A DNA stretch of 64,000 nt from Colletotrichum lupini. Lineage: Eukaryota > Ascomycota > Sordariomycetes > Glomerellales > Glomerellaceae. The translations under genes and the position numbers were made by a program. The notes under the pieces are model-generated. The model was not told the origin of the DNA, made no database searches, and saw only the letters and a program-made list of their open reading frames with translations. The stretch is taken from positions 992,001-1,056,000 of the forward strand of contig NC_064679.1 in assembly GCF_023278565.1 (NCBI RefSeq). The letters run 5' to 3'. Shown here piece by piece: positions 1-10,881 of the stretch (position 1 is its first letter; each line of letters starts with the position of its first letter).

Positions 1-683
1 TACGTCGGTACGCTGGCCGGTGACAAACGAAGCTGGATCGTCAACGATGCGACGCGTAACGTGCATAGGGAGGAGAACAATACTCGGATCATCAAGATGA
101 CGTCGCTTCAGGGCGAGTATATCCTGCTTGGGCGCAAGACGGTGGATACGGCCAACGAGTTCGTGCAGTACGGTCAGGGAGCTACGAGAACGGTCAACGT
201 CACGGCGGGGAATCGACAGGAAGCCGAGTTTATCGACGGCTTGAGGTTGAGTGTTGTGCCGAGTACCGACATGGGCATCAACATTGATATCGTGAATGGG
301 ATTTCGCCGCAGGCTGTTCCGCTCGGGTTGGTGCCGGTTAACAGTTTCGCGTGGGTTGTCAACTCGAGTTCACCTGGCGCTCCTATGCTCGCAGATATGA
401 AGTTTCCGTGTAAGTGCTCTTGCAAATAACGCCATCGACCATAAATGATGTACCCCCTGAACTGACAGTCTGGTATCTAGTTAATCCTTCAATGCTTTCC
501 GCCGTTCGGGATTTTGTTCAGCCTGCCCCTGTCAGGGTGGCAAAGAAAGCACTTGGGACTACTGCCGAAGTACCGTTTCAACTTATGGCCGGGGAGATCA
601 TTGGAATCTTGCCAGACAACTCGGTTACCATTCCCAATGTAACACAGGTAGACGGGCAGTATGTGTTGCTCATGGTATCATAG
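1..683 (+). CDS. 3' end of an unrecognised protein gene (cut by the window edge)
   Basis: The frame is open from the first base, so the start lies outside the window. Exon A runs to 409 and exon B from 481 to the TAG at 681-683. The 71-base intron has a GTAAGT donor at 410, an ACTGAC-like branch site and a CTAG acceptor. Joining them keeps the frame (codon split 1+2) and gives about 203 visible residues. The visible part is rich in beta-prone stretches (VTAGNRQEAEFIDGLRLSVV, then a C-terminal QYVLLMVS) and has no transmembrane segment. I do not recognise the family. The exon join is well supported; the function is unknown. Confidence 0.55.
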
Positions 684-1002
684 GTTCAATTCATAAGTAG
701 ATAGTACATACCTTGCTACATATCAGTCACAATGACACAAGTGTTTTCCGCTAGCGTGACCAATGAGTGTATTTGAACGTGCCACCTGGCTTGAAGGTTG
801 AGCTTGAAGATAGTCGATGCCGTATAAGCCGTAGCCCCATGTATCCAAATCTTGGCAAAATATGATTAGAAAAGATGCTGGTAAAACATTAAACATTGAA
901 ACTATGCAGGCATGTAATCACACTCTTCTCGTCCTCAAGTTCAGCCCCTTCATCAACATCACATGCAACCTCCCCCTCCGACCCCATCTCAACCAAACCC
1001 CC
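684..1002. other. Intergenic spacer between convergent genes
   Basis: It lies between the stop of the left-edge gene and the stop of the convergent BYS1 gene, so it should hold both 3' untranslated regions. Nothing else is visible. Confidence 0.5.
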
Positions 1003-1467
1003 TTAAGCACAAAGCGTCAAAACAACATCCTGATCCGCCGTACAAACCTTAACCTGACTACCCCCGGGACTAACACCGCCCTCCCACACAATAGCAGGAC
1101 AACTCGCAAGCCGACTCGCCACGACAATCTTGCTCCCCTTGAACCCGTCCCCGAACACGGTGCTCAAGTCGTACCATACTCCCGCGCCGTCCAGGTTATA
1201 CGCGTACACGAGCTGCGGCGCGCCGGTGTAAAGGCCGTCGCGCGCGCGGGTGACTTTGAGGGCCCGGCCGCCGGTGGTCGGGTCCCGGGTGAAGGTCTCG
1301 CTGTAGGAGCCGCCCTTTGCGGCCAGGGGTCCGGCGGCGCGGACGTCGCCGCCGACGGACCAGAGGGAGACTTCGGTTGCGCAGTTGTTTACTACCGTTG
1401 CTTTGCCGAGGGCTGCGGTTTGGGTTGCGGCGGCGAGGAGGGGGATGAGGAGGGAGGTGAGATGCAT
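1003..1467 (-). CDS. BYS1-domain (Blastomyces yeast-phase-specific-like) small secreted protein
   Basis: Single exon of 154 residues. The frame is open further upstream, but the ATG at 1465-1467 is chosen because it begins a signal peptide (MHLTSLLIPLLAAATQTAAL, cleavage near residue 20). The mature part starts KATVVNNCATEVSLWSVGG, typical of BYS1 proteins, which are thaumatin-like beta-sandwich secreted proteins with conserved cysteines. Four cysteines are visible, including the CPAIVWEG region and the near-terminal VCTADQDVVLTLCA. The molecular role of BYS1 proteins is not firmly known; they are abundant in fungal secretomes and often stage-regulated. Third codon positions are C-rich in the 5' half and G/T-rich in the 3' half. 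A TATA-like motif lies about 170 bases upstream. Confidence 0.85.
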   Translation of the reverse strand: MHLTSLLIPLLAAATQTAALGKATVVNNCATEVSLWSVGGDVRAAGPLAAKGGSYSETFTRDPTTGGRALKVTRARDGLYTGAPQLVYAYNLDGAGVWYDLSTVFGDGFKGSKIVVASRLASCPAIVWEGGVSPGGSQVKVCTADQDVVLTLCA

Positions 1468-3123
1468 GTTGGAGGCTGGGGAGTTGTGTGCTTGAGTGGG
1501 AATTTGGTAGATTCTGGAAGGCTGAGGATTGTCTATGGCTTGAGACCTTCGTGGTTTCAATGGATCGTGGTTATGTTATCGCAATGAAGTTGAGGCTGAT
1601 GCTGTTCAAGAGGTTTGATGCGAGAGTCTATCTGTGATTTATATATCCAGCCGGTGACCGCCTTTTCGCAGAAGTTCCGAGTGAAGTCATGCTATGTTGT
1701 CATGAAAGTCTCAAGAGTCTCAGCTGCCGGGCGACGGCACAGAGACCAAGATTCTAGATACGAGCGTCGATCAGATTAAGAATGTCACGATATTTCCCAA
1801 ATGAGCGCTCATGACACCTCCAACCTCTGAGGACCTCTGCCCTGCCACCTCTATCATGGAGGAACTTATGACTAAAGATCATCCTACCCTACATAAAATA
1901 GACTTAACCTCCAAGACAACCCCCAGACTACACGAACCGATGTGACAATGCCACGATGTCGACAGACGAACACGAACTTGTATCTCGGCGAAATAGGTTG
2001 ACTGAGGTCACTCCGCCCCTCAATCGGGAACTTTGGGGGATGATGGTCAGGAGGTTCAAGACAACATTTTAAGCATGGTGAATACGAGCTTTCCCCCTCC
2101 GAGGCATAGCTGCATGCAACATCGGTTACGGAGCCTATTCGACCAGTCATGTAGATGGTGGTTCTTTGGGGAAACAGGGAAAGTTGGGGGAAAACTGGCC
2201 GGTGGGCTGACGTGAAAGCGTTGTGTTTTGCGATAGTTTTTGGAAGAGTGACCTCGTAAGTGATCTGCCGTGTGGGTTCATTCACCTTCCCCGCATCCCT
2301 CCCCCTCGGCGCGGCTCACCGGAGACATTATGCTGTTAGCTGTGGAGCCGAGTTGTCGCCGCCGCCGCCGCGCAGCTGCCTTGTGCTTGCACAGCTTCAC
2401 CCCGGCTCATCCGCGACCTGCCGCAGACTAGGCAGATTGAGGTACAGGACGAGAGGAGCGGGGGAGGGAGCTAGCTTCGGGCGGGAGGGGCATTTCTGTC
2501 TTTGTCTGTCAAAATAGCATCCCCTCAGCTGCGTCGCAGTGTGTCGAATGCGGATGAGCTAAAGTCAGACACTCGACGTCGATGGTCAGACACGGGTCAG
2601 CCCTTGCTTCCGCCTAGCTGTCAACGGGGGCAAGATCTGTTGAGCAGAAACGGTACCGCCTGAGCCTCAACGAGACATGGAGATCGTCTGCTATTTTTCA
2701 GCCACTTTACCCACACTTTAGAGTAACGTTGCGATGCGTCGCGGTGTGGCATAATAGGTAGTAGTAGTGATAGAAGGCAAATTTGATTTGATTCTTTGGT
2801 CGGGTATATCTCATAATCCACCTGTCCGTTGCGCCAAACACCAGCCGAAATAAGGTCTCCCAATAGAATAGAGAAGAAAAAAAAGAAAAGAAAATCAAAA
2901 GAAAAGTAGTCCATATCCATCTCATCATGTTGGGTATCAATGCCTAAAAGCAGCTTCCAACGCCTTGCAGCCGTCTCGTCATTCCATTTTTCAGAACCGA
3001 TCATAGATTGCTCTTTCTGCCCCATATATCCGTCGACGTAGCTTAGTGTAAATAGTGAGGAAAGAGATGAAGAAAAAAAGAAGAATAAGAAGAGAAATTA
3101 TAAGGAAAAGATATATGAGAAAG
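1468..3123. other. Intergenic: BYS1 promoter and 3' flank of the GATA gene
   Basis: Holds the BYS1 promoter side (1468 to about 1800). The A/T-rich, purine-run tract at about 2860-3120 is probably 3' flank of the GATA gene. Open frames of 60-134 codons here show no domain, signal peptide or intron support and are not called. Confidence 0.5.
1638..1645 (-). promoter_or_regulatory. TATA-like box upstream of the BYS1 gene
   Basis: TATATAAA on the minus strand, about 170 bases upstream of the chosen ATG. Motif match only. Confidence 0.35.
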
Positions 3124-3956
3124 TTAGCGAGATCCAAAGGTGGGCATCGTCGATTCCTCTTTCTTGCGCTCGCGTTTGGCGTAAATCAGTCCGCAGACAT
3201 TACACAGCGTACTGGGACCGTCGGGACCAGGCCGCCATTCCGGGGTATCGACGCGGTGACATTTGTGGCACGAGAAATCAATCGTCTTGCGGCGATGCCT
3301 GCGTCCTGGGGGACTGCCGCTGTTCCCGGCGTGGCTCCTGGCCGCGGCGAGCTGTTGCTGTTCACTACTACCCTCGGCCCCCGACCTGCGCTTGTGGGCG
3401 TTGGGATCTTCCCTTTGCAGGGTCCTGATCTCGTGTATGTCGCGGGCGATGCTGTGGGATAATCTTGACATGGCACGCAAGTCGTGCTCGGTGGGTAAGG
3501 CGTGATCGTTGGAGGCATTGTAGCCTCCTTCAGGGCTGGCAGCATTGTGGGCGGGGAATCTGCCGGTTAGGCGAAGTAATTGCTGGGCACCATGACGGAT
3601 CTAAGGAATCGAGAGGTCAGAGAGAGGAATTACTGCATTGACATGACGAGGGTGAAGTTGCCCACGAGATGATGAAGTTAGGTATGTTCTAACAGAGACG
3701 ACGGGTGGGCCCGATAAGGTCACTCGATAAGGGACGGATGTAGAAGGGGAAGGAGGGCAGAAGGAAGATAAAATAGACTCACGCGCTGATGACTCTCGCC
3801 CTGACGAAGATGATTCCAAGAGACCCTATTGGGAGACCCGGGTTCGTCTTGGCCATCACTGCCGGTACTGATAGCAGTCGGGCCATGGGCGCCAGCGGGC
3901 GACGACCCTGATTTCGGGGTGGAAGCGGATCGTGGGTTGGAGGGGCCGGAAGGCAT
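3124..3956 (-). CDS. GATA-type zinc-finger transcription factor (NsdD/SUB-1-like), N-terminus uncertain
   Basis: A nuclear DNA-binding regulator with one C-terminal GATA finger: CHKCHRVDTPEW, then LCNVCGLIYAKR, spaced C-X2-C-X18-C-X2-C as in the fungal NsdD/SUB-1 and White Collar class. Exon 2 is 3124-3600 and exon 1 includes 3783-3956. The 182-base intron has a GTGAGT donor and CCTTAG acceptor and joins in phase 0. Before the finger lies a helical stretch (HGAQQLLRLTGRF, then DLRAMSRLSHSIARDIHEIR) that resembles the region before the NsdD finger. Starting at the ATG at 3954-3956 gives 216 residues, shorter than typical NsdD proteins. The frame stays open upstream without an ATG, so a 5' exon is probably missing. 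NsdD-type factors control sexual development and repress conidiation. Confidence 0.7.
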
Positions 3957-5003
3957 CAATCGGAGCGGTGGCCCAAGGGCCGGCCAAGCACGGAGGGAAC
4001 GCACCCGGCAGAGAGGGGCCGTAATCCCCAAAGACGAGACGAAATAATAGACAAGGCCTGGAGTCGAGGCCGAACGAATTGAACAAGGCCGGGGGTCTAG
4101 ACCCGGAGCGATCGGAGCAGGTCCGCAGACGCAAAGGTCATGGAGCTGGACGGTGCGGTGCGACAGGCAGCAGTAGCGGCAGCGGCAGCGTCGGGGACCA
4201 CGGCGGGCTGGTCAGGTCACAGCGACAGCGACAGAAGCACAGGCTGGCACTGCTGGCTGGCCGTGCAAAAATGGTACGAGTGTTGGTTGTGTGTGGTGGT
4301 TTGTCCAGGATGTCGAGGAGGGCCGATAGATCGGTGGTGTTGAGGCTCGATCTTCGGACATGGAGCGAGGAATGGGGATCGAGAGCGATCGAAAGGAGGG
4401 TGGTTTTAAGAGGGAAAGTTGGCGTCGGGCCCTTTGTGAGAGGTGGCGAATGTTTTTTGCGGCCTTTTGCGGCTTGCGCATGGGAATTTGCTAACAAGGG
4501 GAAAAAGCAGAGGCGGCAAAAGATGCTAAAGTCAGCAGAGAGGGGCCAAGGGGGTGGGCCAGTGGCACGGGAGAGGGGGGCCATGGGGGGACCATTGGCG
4601 GGGGATTGGACCCTGAAAAACTGGGAAATTCGGGTTTGGGGACGCCGATGGCCCAGCGAAGCCCACCTCGGTTCGCCGTGGTGGAGTCACGTTTTTCTGC
4701 GGGTGTCGGGGTCCTTCGAGATGCTCTTATGTAAGCACTCTAAGATGAGGTAAGCGTCTTTTTCAAGCGGGCCTTTTCCTCCGGAGACAGACACAGTTAC
4801 CCAGTACCTCCAAGGTGCCGATTTGCCATTGGCGGACCACACTCCGGGAGAACCCTCCGGAAGGCAACAAGACCACAGTTCTATCATCCATCCACGGCTT
4901 TCCATTCCACGAAATCATGATATTATTTTTCTCTACCGATAGGACGCGATTCAAATTACTACGCCGGACATGGAACACAATCCTCCACTACATGACTCCA
5001 ACA
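3957..5003. other. Long 5' region of the GATA gene and 3' flank of the esterase gene
   Basis: Read on the minus strand, the sequence up to about 4600 is rich in C and T, as is common in long 5' leaders of fungal developmental regulators. A 148-codon minus-strand frame (4138-4584) is proline- and leucine-rich without a domain and is not called. From about 4750 to 5003 nothing is visible. Confidence 0.4.
4097..4141 (-). other. Short upstream ORF or possible first exon of the GATA gene
   Basis: A 14-codon frame (MTFASADLLRSLRV, then TAG) upstream of the GATA gene on the same strand. It may be a uORF or part of a first exon whose donor I cannot place; no convincing GTRAGT donor lies before its stop. 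Confidence 0.25.
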
Positions 5004-6773
5004 CTACAACTCGTCCCTGTTCCACTCGGGCTTCGGGCAACTTTCTGATCGCTTCTCGCAGATCCACGAGTCCTTCTTGTCCGCATCGCCACCGACAAAC
5101 TTGACAGTCGCGGGATATGCGCACAACGGTCTCGTCGGCGCCGCGCTATCGTTGCCTCCGCTAAGCTTAAACCCGTCCATCACAGCCGGCGTCTTCCCCT
5201 CCTCGACCCAAGCTCGCAGCGTCTCCAACCCCTTGAGCGGGTAAAACGTTCCATTCAGCCCATAGCAGTGGTACACTCCCGGCGCTTCGAAGTGGCGATA
5301 ATACCCATCCGCGGCAGCGTCCACCGCCAGCACCCGGTCGTAATAGTCCCTCGACGTGCGCATCGTTACACACTCGTCGGCCAGCCCGTGCCAGCTAATC
5401 ATCTTGCGCCCAAGTCTCTTGAACTCGGACAAGTCTGGATTGTTGGCCCCGATAATGCTGTCAAACTCCCGCCTGCTAGTCTCATATGCCGCCTCAAGAT
5501 CGGCAAACGTCATGCCGTTAACGTCGTAGCTCGGGTCCTTGTGCACGAGGTTGCGGATCCATTCCACCGACATCTGGAATGGCCGACCGACGCACGGCGC
5601 GTCCGGTACACTGCAGTTTGTGTTACCGAGCCCGAAGCGACCTGTGAAGGGTGCGCCGACTGGATACCCCTTTGGCAGCCAGAGCGGTTTCCCGTCCGCG
5701 CCGTGTGGGCCCCGCCAGATCTCCCGCGCGACATCAGCTGCTGCGGCCGACATGACCATCTTCATGTTCCCACAATCGAGCTCCTTGCCGACAACGCTTG
5801 CCGGGTCGAATGCGCACTTATCTGGGTCCGCAATGATGTTGTCCTTTACGCCGTCAAGCTCGTCGCATGCGTCGATCGCGAACTGCGTCATGAGAATCAG
5901 TTCACAGATATGCGGGTACACCCCCTTTTGGTTCATCACGAATTGAGGCCAGTACGTGCTGATGATGAGACTTGGCTGGTTCACGGCCGGTGCACCGGAC
6001 AGGATGCCGTCGTAGTCTCCCGGATATCGTTGCGCTTCGATGATGCCCTGCCGGCCACCCGTCGAGCAACCGCTCCAGTACGAGTACTCTGGCGTCCGAG
6101 AGTAGTATTGCGTTACAATCGACTTTGCGATGACGGTCATGTCGTGCACCGAGACGTGGGCGTAGTTCACGAGTAATCGCTCATTGACCGTGCCATCTTT
6201 CTTCAACGCCCAAGGCGCCTCTTCCCACGTCGTATGATCGTGCCCGGCGTCCGTTGAGCTTGCTATCGCCCCGTTAGTCTGCGCTCACCCGTCTGACATT
6301 CCAGCAAGAGCACCCTCGAGCAGAGAGGAATCAATGACGGAAAACATACTCGCATATCCCTGCGCCAGCGTCGCAACGGCCTTTTCGCTCCCAAACTGCC
6401 CGGCCGAGTACCCTCCTCCTCCGACGCCCACGAACCGTCCGTTCCACGCCTCGGCAGATGGAAGCCATATCTGCACCTGCGTCACGTCCTCGAAGCCCGT
6501 GTGGACGTACTTGACCGTCACGTTGCAGAAGCTGACACCCGTCGGCGGGATGGCTGCGCGACCCTCTGGTGTCAATGGGTTGAACGTCAGGTCTCTGACC
6601 TCGGCCGCCGTTACGCCCACGAGGTTTGCGCGCTCGAGCTCCGTGGGGAATACAAAGGTGTCGGGGGAGCACGGCTTCGCGGCCGTGTTGCTTGATGGTG
6701 TTGCCTCGCTTTGGGCTGGCGTTACCCATTCTGCCAGGCGCAGCAGCGAGAGGAAGGTTGAAAGGCTTCTCAT
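5004..6773 (-). CDS. Secreted tannase/feruloyl esterase family protein, interrupted by one in-frame TGA
   Basis: The reading frame is 589 codons without introns, but codon 163 (6285-6287) is TGA; both halves are in the same frame. Residues 1-22 form a probable signal peptide (MRSLSTFLSLLRLAEW...). The family's CS-D-HC motif is complete: Cys236-Ser237 in GCSTGGRQG, Asp466 in WHGLADECV, and His502-Cys503 in GVYHCYG. Calcium-site-like aspartates follow in the central lid domain. These enzymes hydrolyse ester bonds of tannins or of feruloyl groups on plant wall polysaccharides, outside the cell. The region around the stop, ALAGMSDG-stop-AQTNGAIASSTDAGHDH, is continuous with the family pattern, so the stop replaces one residue. 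It may be a recent nonsense mutation, a base-call error or recoding. A 26-base segment there looks like an intron but would break the frame. Confidence 0.85.
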
Positions 6774-8667
6774 GATCGCTTGTCAACTAAGGAGCTCCCA
6801 ACTACACGATTGGCATCAAAATCAACCAGGTCAACTTGAAAGAGGCTGCCAATCGATTATCTAGGTTGGGTGTGGCGGTGGTTGGTAACTGAGGCGTTCC
6901 CGCTGGCTCGGTGCTCAGACCTCGAGCATGACACGCAACGAACACGTCAGGTTGATGCGTCACAGTTCTCCAACAGCTCAGACGGAATTTCGGACAGTAT
7001 GAAGGCCCCGTCGCATGAAAGAAAAGAATCACACAAGTGGGTTCGTGGTATGGTATTAAAGACTGTCGAGAATAAGCGGCATCGCCACTCTTCAGCTAAG
7101 GCGCGCCTGTTGTGGGATTACATGTCATGGCAGATGTGTGGGATGAGTTGGCAATGCGGCCAGGCGCGTAGGCGGGAGCATGTTTCCCGTCTTGCAGCTT
7201 CAATTACCCCACAAACGGGCGATCAAACCTGACCTTACTAGTCGTCACATGCGAACCGCCGCGTTGGCGCGTACATCCAAGACAGTAGTAGCCCTGCAGC
7301 GTGAGCCGGCGGGCTGCACAAACACGTCAGCCTTATTGACTTGGCAAGTGTCATTTGGATCATCGTAAGCCTTGCGCTTTCCCCCCCTCTCTATTTTTTC
7401 GAAATCACACACAAAGTATGAGTGCAGCCAACTTAATTCAAGTCGAACGTTACTCTACTTTCCTATCTAAGGTAGGTAAGGTGGGATGGAAAATCGGAAG
7501 CTTCCTCGGGTCCGGAAGCTTACCTACTAAGTCTGCACGGTTCTGTACCTGGTTCGGGTTCGCACTGCAACAGATGCGATGAGTGGTCAAGCTTCAGGCG
7601 AAGCAAGATACGAATCTTGTATGGTTCACGCATGAAATATTTAGACTATCGTGAGGAGGCGATCCTATCGGAAGCATTCCTATTTGTTCGCCACATCCCG
7701 ACACCAGGCGTGGCGGACTATCAGACTCTACACCTTTTGAGTTTACATGGTTGAAAGATATCCAACATAAACTATCCAACTTCTTGTTGTCAATATCTCC
7801 TCTCTTTGATCAACCTCGTGTGGCAGCACATGAGCTTCGCCGGAATGAAGAAGAGACTCTGGGTAGGGAAATCAACTCCAGACGTGGTTCGACACCTATC
7901 AAGCTTGAGCTCGCTACATTAGCTGCGATGCTTTACTCACATGCAATGCAATCAATCAACTGTGAGGTTTAAGTTGAGTTGATTGTGAGCGATATTCTGA
8001 AAGTTGATTGTATGATTTGTCAAGTTGGTTGTTGAAGTCGCTTTAAGTGCAGTGTTGACTACCTGAGTCCTATCACTTGAGATTTACTCTGAAATGCATG
8101 CAGATTGTCTACTTTAGAAAAAGAAATGTGTTCAGTCTGCACCTCGAACAGCATTATTTCGTTCATTCACATTCTTTCACGCCTTGGCTTTGCTGAGTGT
8201 ATATCCACGCTGTGCTGTCAATGAAAACGCCTTCCTCAACTTGCCTCGAACAGGAACACATAGCTGAGTGGAGTGCAATGGCATTATCTTGTGTAACTCA
8301 AAGACCTCAAAGACTTTGTGGGCATTATCGTAGGTTGACAAAGCCCAGGACTATTCTTGGTATTGTGTTTACGCAGACTTGTGAAGAATTGGTTGATGCT
8401 CTCCTTTGACATCGGCTCAATATCATTGTGCAACTAAGAGATCTTTCTCCTCATTGTCATATTTAGAACGAGCAGCCTCATGATGTTGCAGCTGTATATG
8501 AAGACACAAGATGAACCTCATCTCCTGTCTCAAACTTCATCAACATACATACAAACAGACCCAAGAACCAATTTACCACCTCAAATCAATCCAGCTTCGC
8601 TTACAGAACAATCCATTCCCCTTCACTCTCAAGACACCTCACCCCAGTACCTGAGAACCAACCAGAC
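6774..8667. other. Gene-free spacer upstream of the esterase and of the 213-residue protein
   Basis: Should hold two divergent promoters. Frames of 60-120 codons lack domains or splice support. A leader with CAAC/CATC-rich sequence directly precedes 8668. Confidence 0.45.
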
Positions 8668-9309
8668 ATGATGCCCGCCGAAAGGAAGATGTCCATCATC
8701 GGCAAGGTCCTTAGCGGCGTGAAGATCAAGATGGAAAGAGCCATCAACGGCAAATACCAGCGCCACTTTTGCGAATCCAACAAGGTCGAGCCCTCGCACT
8801 GCCGCCGACTCGTCATGATCGAATGCACCTTTGACTTCTGCGTCAAGGCGGACGAGTTTGACAACATCATCACGAACTGGTTCGACCCGCACCACGGCAC
8901 GCTGCCCACGAAGCTCTACAGGAAGATGGCCAGCATTGGCGTCAGGAAGGAGCACGCTGACGGCGTGCGCACCTCCTTTCGGGTGTTTTTGCTGTTTGGC
9001 GAGGATATCCCGATCGACATGGTCATGAAGCGGGGCGATCCGGATATCTTGCCCGATGTTTTGAAGATGTTGTTTCCGCTGGATAGGGCTTCTAGTGTGA
9101 AGCGGGAGATTATCACGTGTGATTGTTCTCGGGATGTTTTTGATTCTCATGTTACGCTGCATGAGACTCGGTGTTTTAAGGGAGTCTGGTATGACAAGGA
9201 TGGTGGATCGGTGAAGGCACAGGTGATTGGAACAACGGAGCCGGTGGATTGGAAGGCTTTCCGGGAGAACTTGGACTGGCGGCCGAAGTATGGGCATGGG
9301 ACTTATTAG
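8668..9309 (+). CDS. Unrecognised 213-residue protein
   Basis: An intact single-exon frame. The start (CAGACATGATG) has a second ATG directly after it, and either could be used. The protein is soluble and mixed alpha/beta, with no signal peptide or membrane segment. The N-terminal 35 residues are basic (IGKVLSGVKIKMERAINGKY). The middle has HCRRLVMIECTFDFCVKADE and an ITNWFDPHHGTLP segment. Six or so cysteines are scattered rather than in a zinc-finger spacing. I recognise no family. Coding bias supports a real gene: third positions are strongly C-ending in the first half and G/T-ending in the second. The antisense frame of similar length is a shadow of this bias. Confidence 0.7.
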   Translation: MMPAERKMSIIGKVLSGVKIKMERAINGKYQRHFCESNKVEPSHCRRLVMIECTFDFCVKADEFDNIITNWFDPHHGTLPTKLYRKMASIGVRKEHADGVRTSFRVFLLFGEDIPIDMVMKRGDPDILPDVLKMLFPLDRASSVKREIITCDCSRDVFDSHVTLHETRCFKGVWYDKDGGSVKAQVIGTTEPVDWKAFRENLDWRPKYGHGTY

Positions 9310-10881
9310 ACTGTTAGCTTCTGTTGATTTTATTAGCGGTAATATATAGATTGGGCATCAAGTTGTTTGGGGATAAGAAGATAAATGCCATCAAACTCTG
9401 TCGCGAATTGCTCGACTTCACTACAAGACTCTGAAATGCTTTGACTAGGCCGAATGATGATTAATTCTTAGGGACTGCCTGTTCCGTTATGTGCGTGTTA
9501 TCGTCAGTATACGAAGACGTTCTCAAGTGAGGCATAATAGCGTGACGTATCATACTCTGACCTTATTTCTAATATTTTTGCATGCACGTATAGAATACTT
9601 TCCAAAACCTTCGAGTTGGAGAAAACCTGGAGGAACTTGTCTTGACGTCAACTCGTACTCGATTCGGTGGGATAGACCGTCGTCGAGTACGCAAGCCATG
9701 ACTAGCATAATTCAGGCCGCGGTTGCATTGGGGAACAAGCTGCTACCCGCCCGGTGATCTACTTCGGCGGGAGCCGCTTTGTTGCACACATGCTAGTCCC
9801 TGCATCCGCTTGAGGGCGCGAACGAAGGAGCACAGCGGGAATAGCCAACGCTCATAGGATCTTCCATCATCCCATGTATGTACGGCCGATCTAACCCACC
9901 GACGGTCCGTTGTAAGACTGAGCCAGAATGCTTGTGACGAACTCAGTGGTTTCTCAGAACATGACGCAGTACTCATTATGATTATGACTTGACCCCATTC
10001 TGTTAAGTCTTAAATGAAAGCTGTTACAATCATCGAAATCCTGACAGGATATTCGTACTGCTGAGTTGACTACCCACAATAACAGGCGGCTGGACAAACA
10101 CCAATTATCCCCCGTTCTGAGGGACCATACTGTGACCTTCATACAAGCGGGTAGCTCCTTTCTATATCTGATGAAAAACAACCGAGGGAGAGGATTCGAC
10201 TGGGCATACAGCTGGTCATCCAATTTATGAGGTGATGTTGACATTGGTTCGTGTTTCTACTCCGTGCGCGCTTCATACTGCCGAGTGTGTGGAGACTTCA
10301 AGTTGTTTGTTGGTTCCAAAGTCTAAATAGCGTCAGGACTTGGCTCCCACTTCGAAACGCTAGGCGGTACCAGAGACGATGGGATGAAACCCCTAAAAGA
10401 GGTCTGGCCCCAACAAGAGACCAGCACAGGGCACGGCACATTGCCGCTTGGAGAAATATCGTGATCTTTCATGTTCTCAGAAACAGGTTCTCTAGCGATG
10501 ATTTGGTATCATTTATTTTGTCGGCCGACCGATGGCTGAGGGATCTTGGAGAGGGCTTAAGGCTGCAACGCAAGCCGAAGGCTCGCAAATGCCGTCTTAC
10601 TGGGTGCTGGATGAAGCTATTGGAATAGACATTCAATCGCACTAAACAATTCTGTACTTTATTCGTCTCGGTTTTACACGTATCGTCACTAAATATGGTA
10701 TCACTCCTCAAAATCAGTCTGATAACTGGAGCCGCCCAGGTTTGGTATCCCAACTCCCGCAATGTAACCTCATATGCGCCCCAAACCATTATGCTCAAAG
10801 TAGCCGACGCCATCTTGCCAACCCTGCCTGAATCTTACCACGTACAATTACACCCAAAATATCGTTTCAACCATCGTCATA
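9310..10881. other. Spacer between convergent genes
   Basis: No frame with a domain, signal peptide or plausible introns. The longest, 125 codons at 10251-10628, is arginine-rich and looks spurious. Confidence 0.45.

Noticed and set aside
862..1587. 241-codon plus-strand frame
   Set aside because: Antisense of the BYS1 gene.
1884..2285. 133-codon minus-strand frame
   Set aside because: Low coding character and no domain or splice support.
4138..4584. 148-codon minus-strand frame upstream of the GATA gene
   Set aside because: Pro/Leu-rich low-complexity reading of a CT-rich leader; no domain.
5268..6176. 302-codon plus-strand frame
   Set aside because: It is antisense to the esterase gene and has no domain; a mirror of its codon bias.
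8629..9297. 222-codon minus-strand frame
   Set aside because: Antisense shadow of the 213-residue gene; the plus frame has the better start context and composition.
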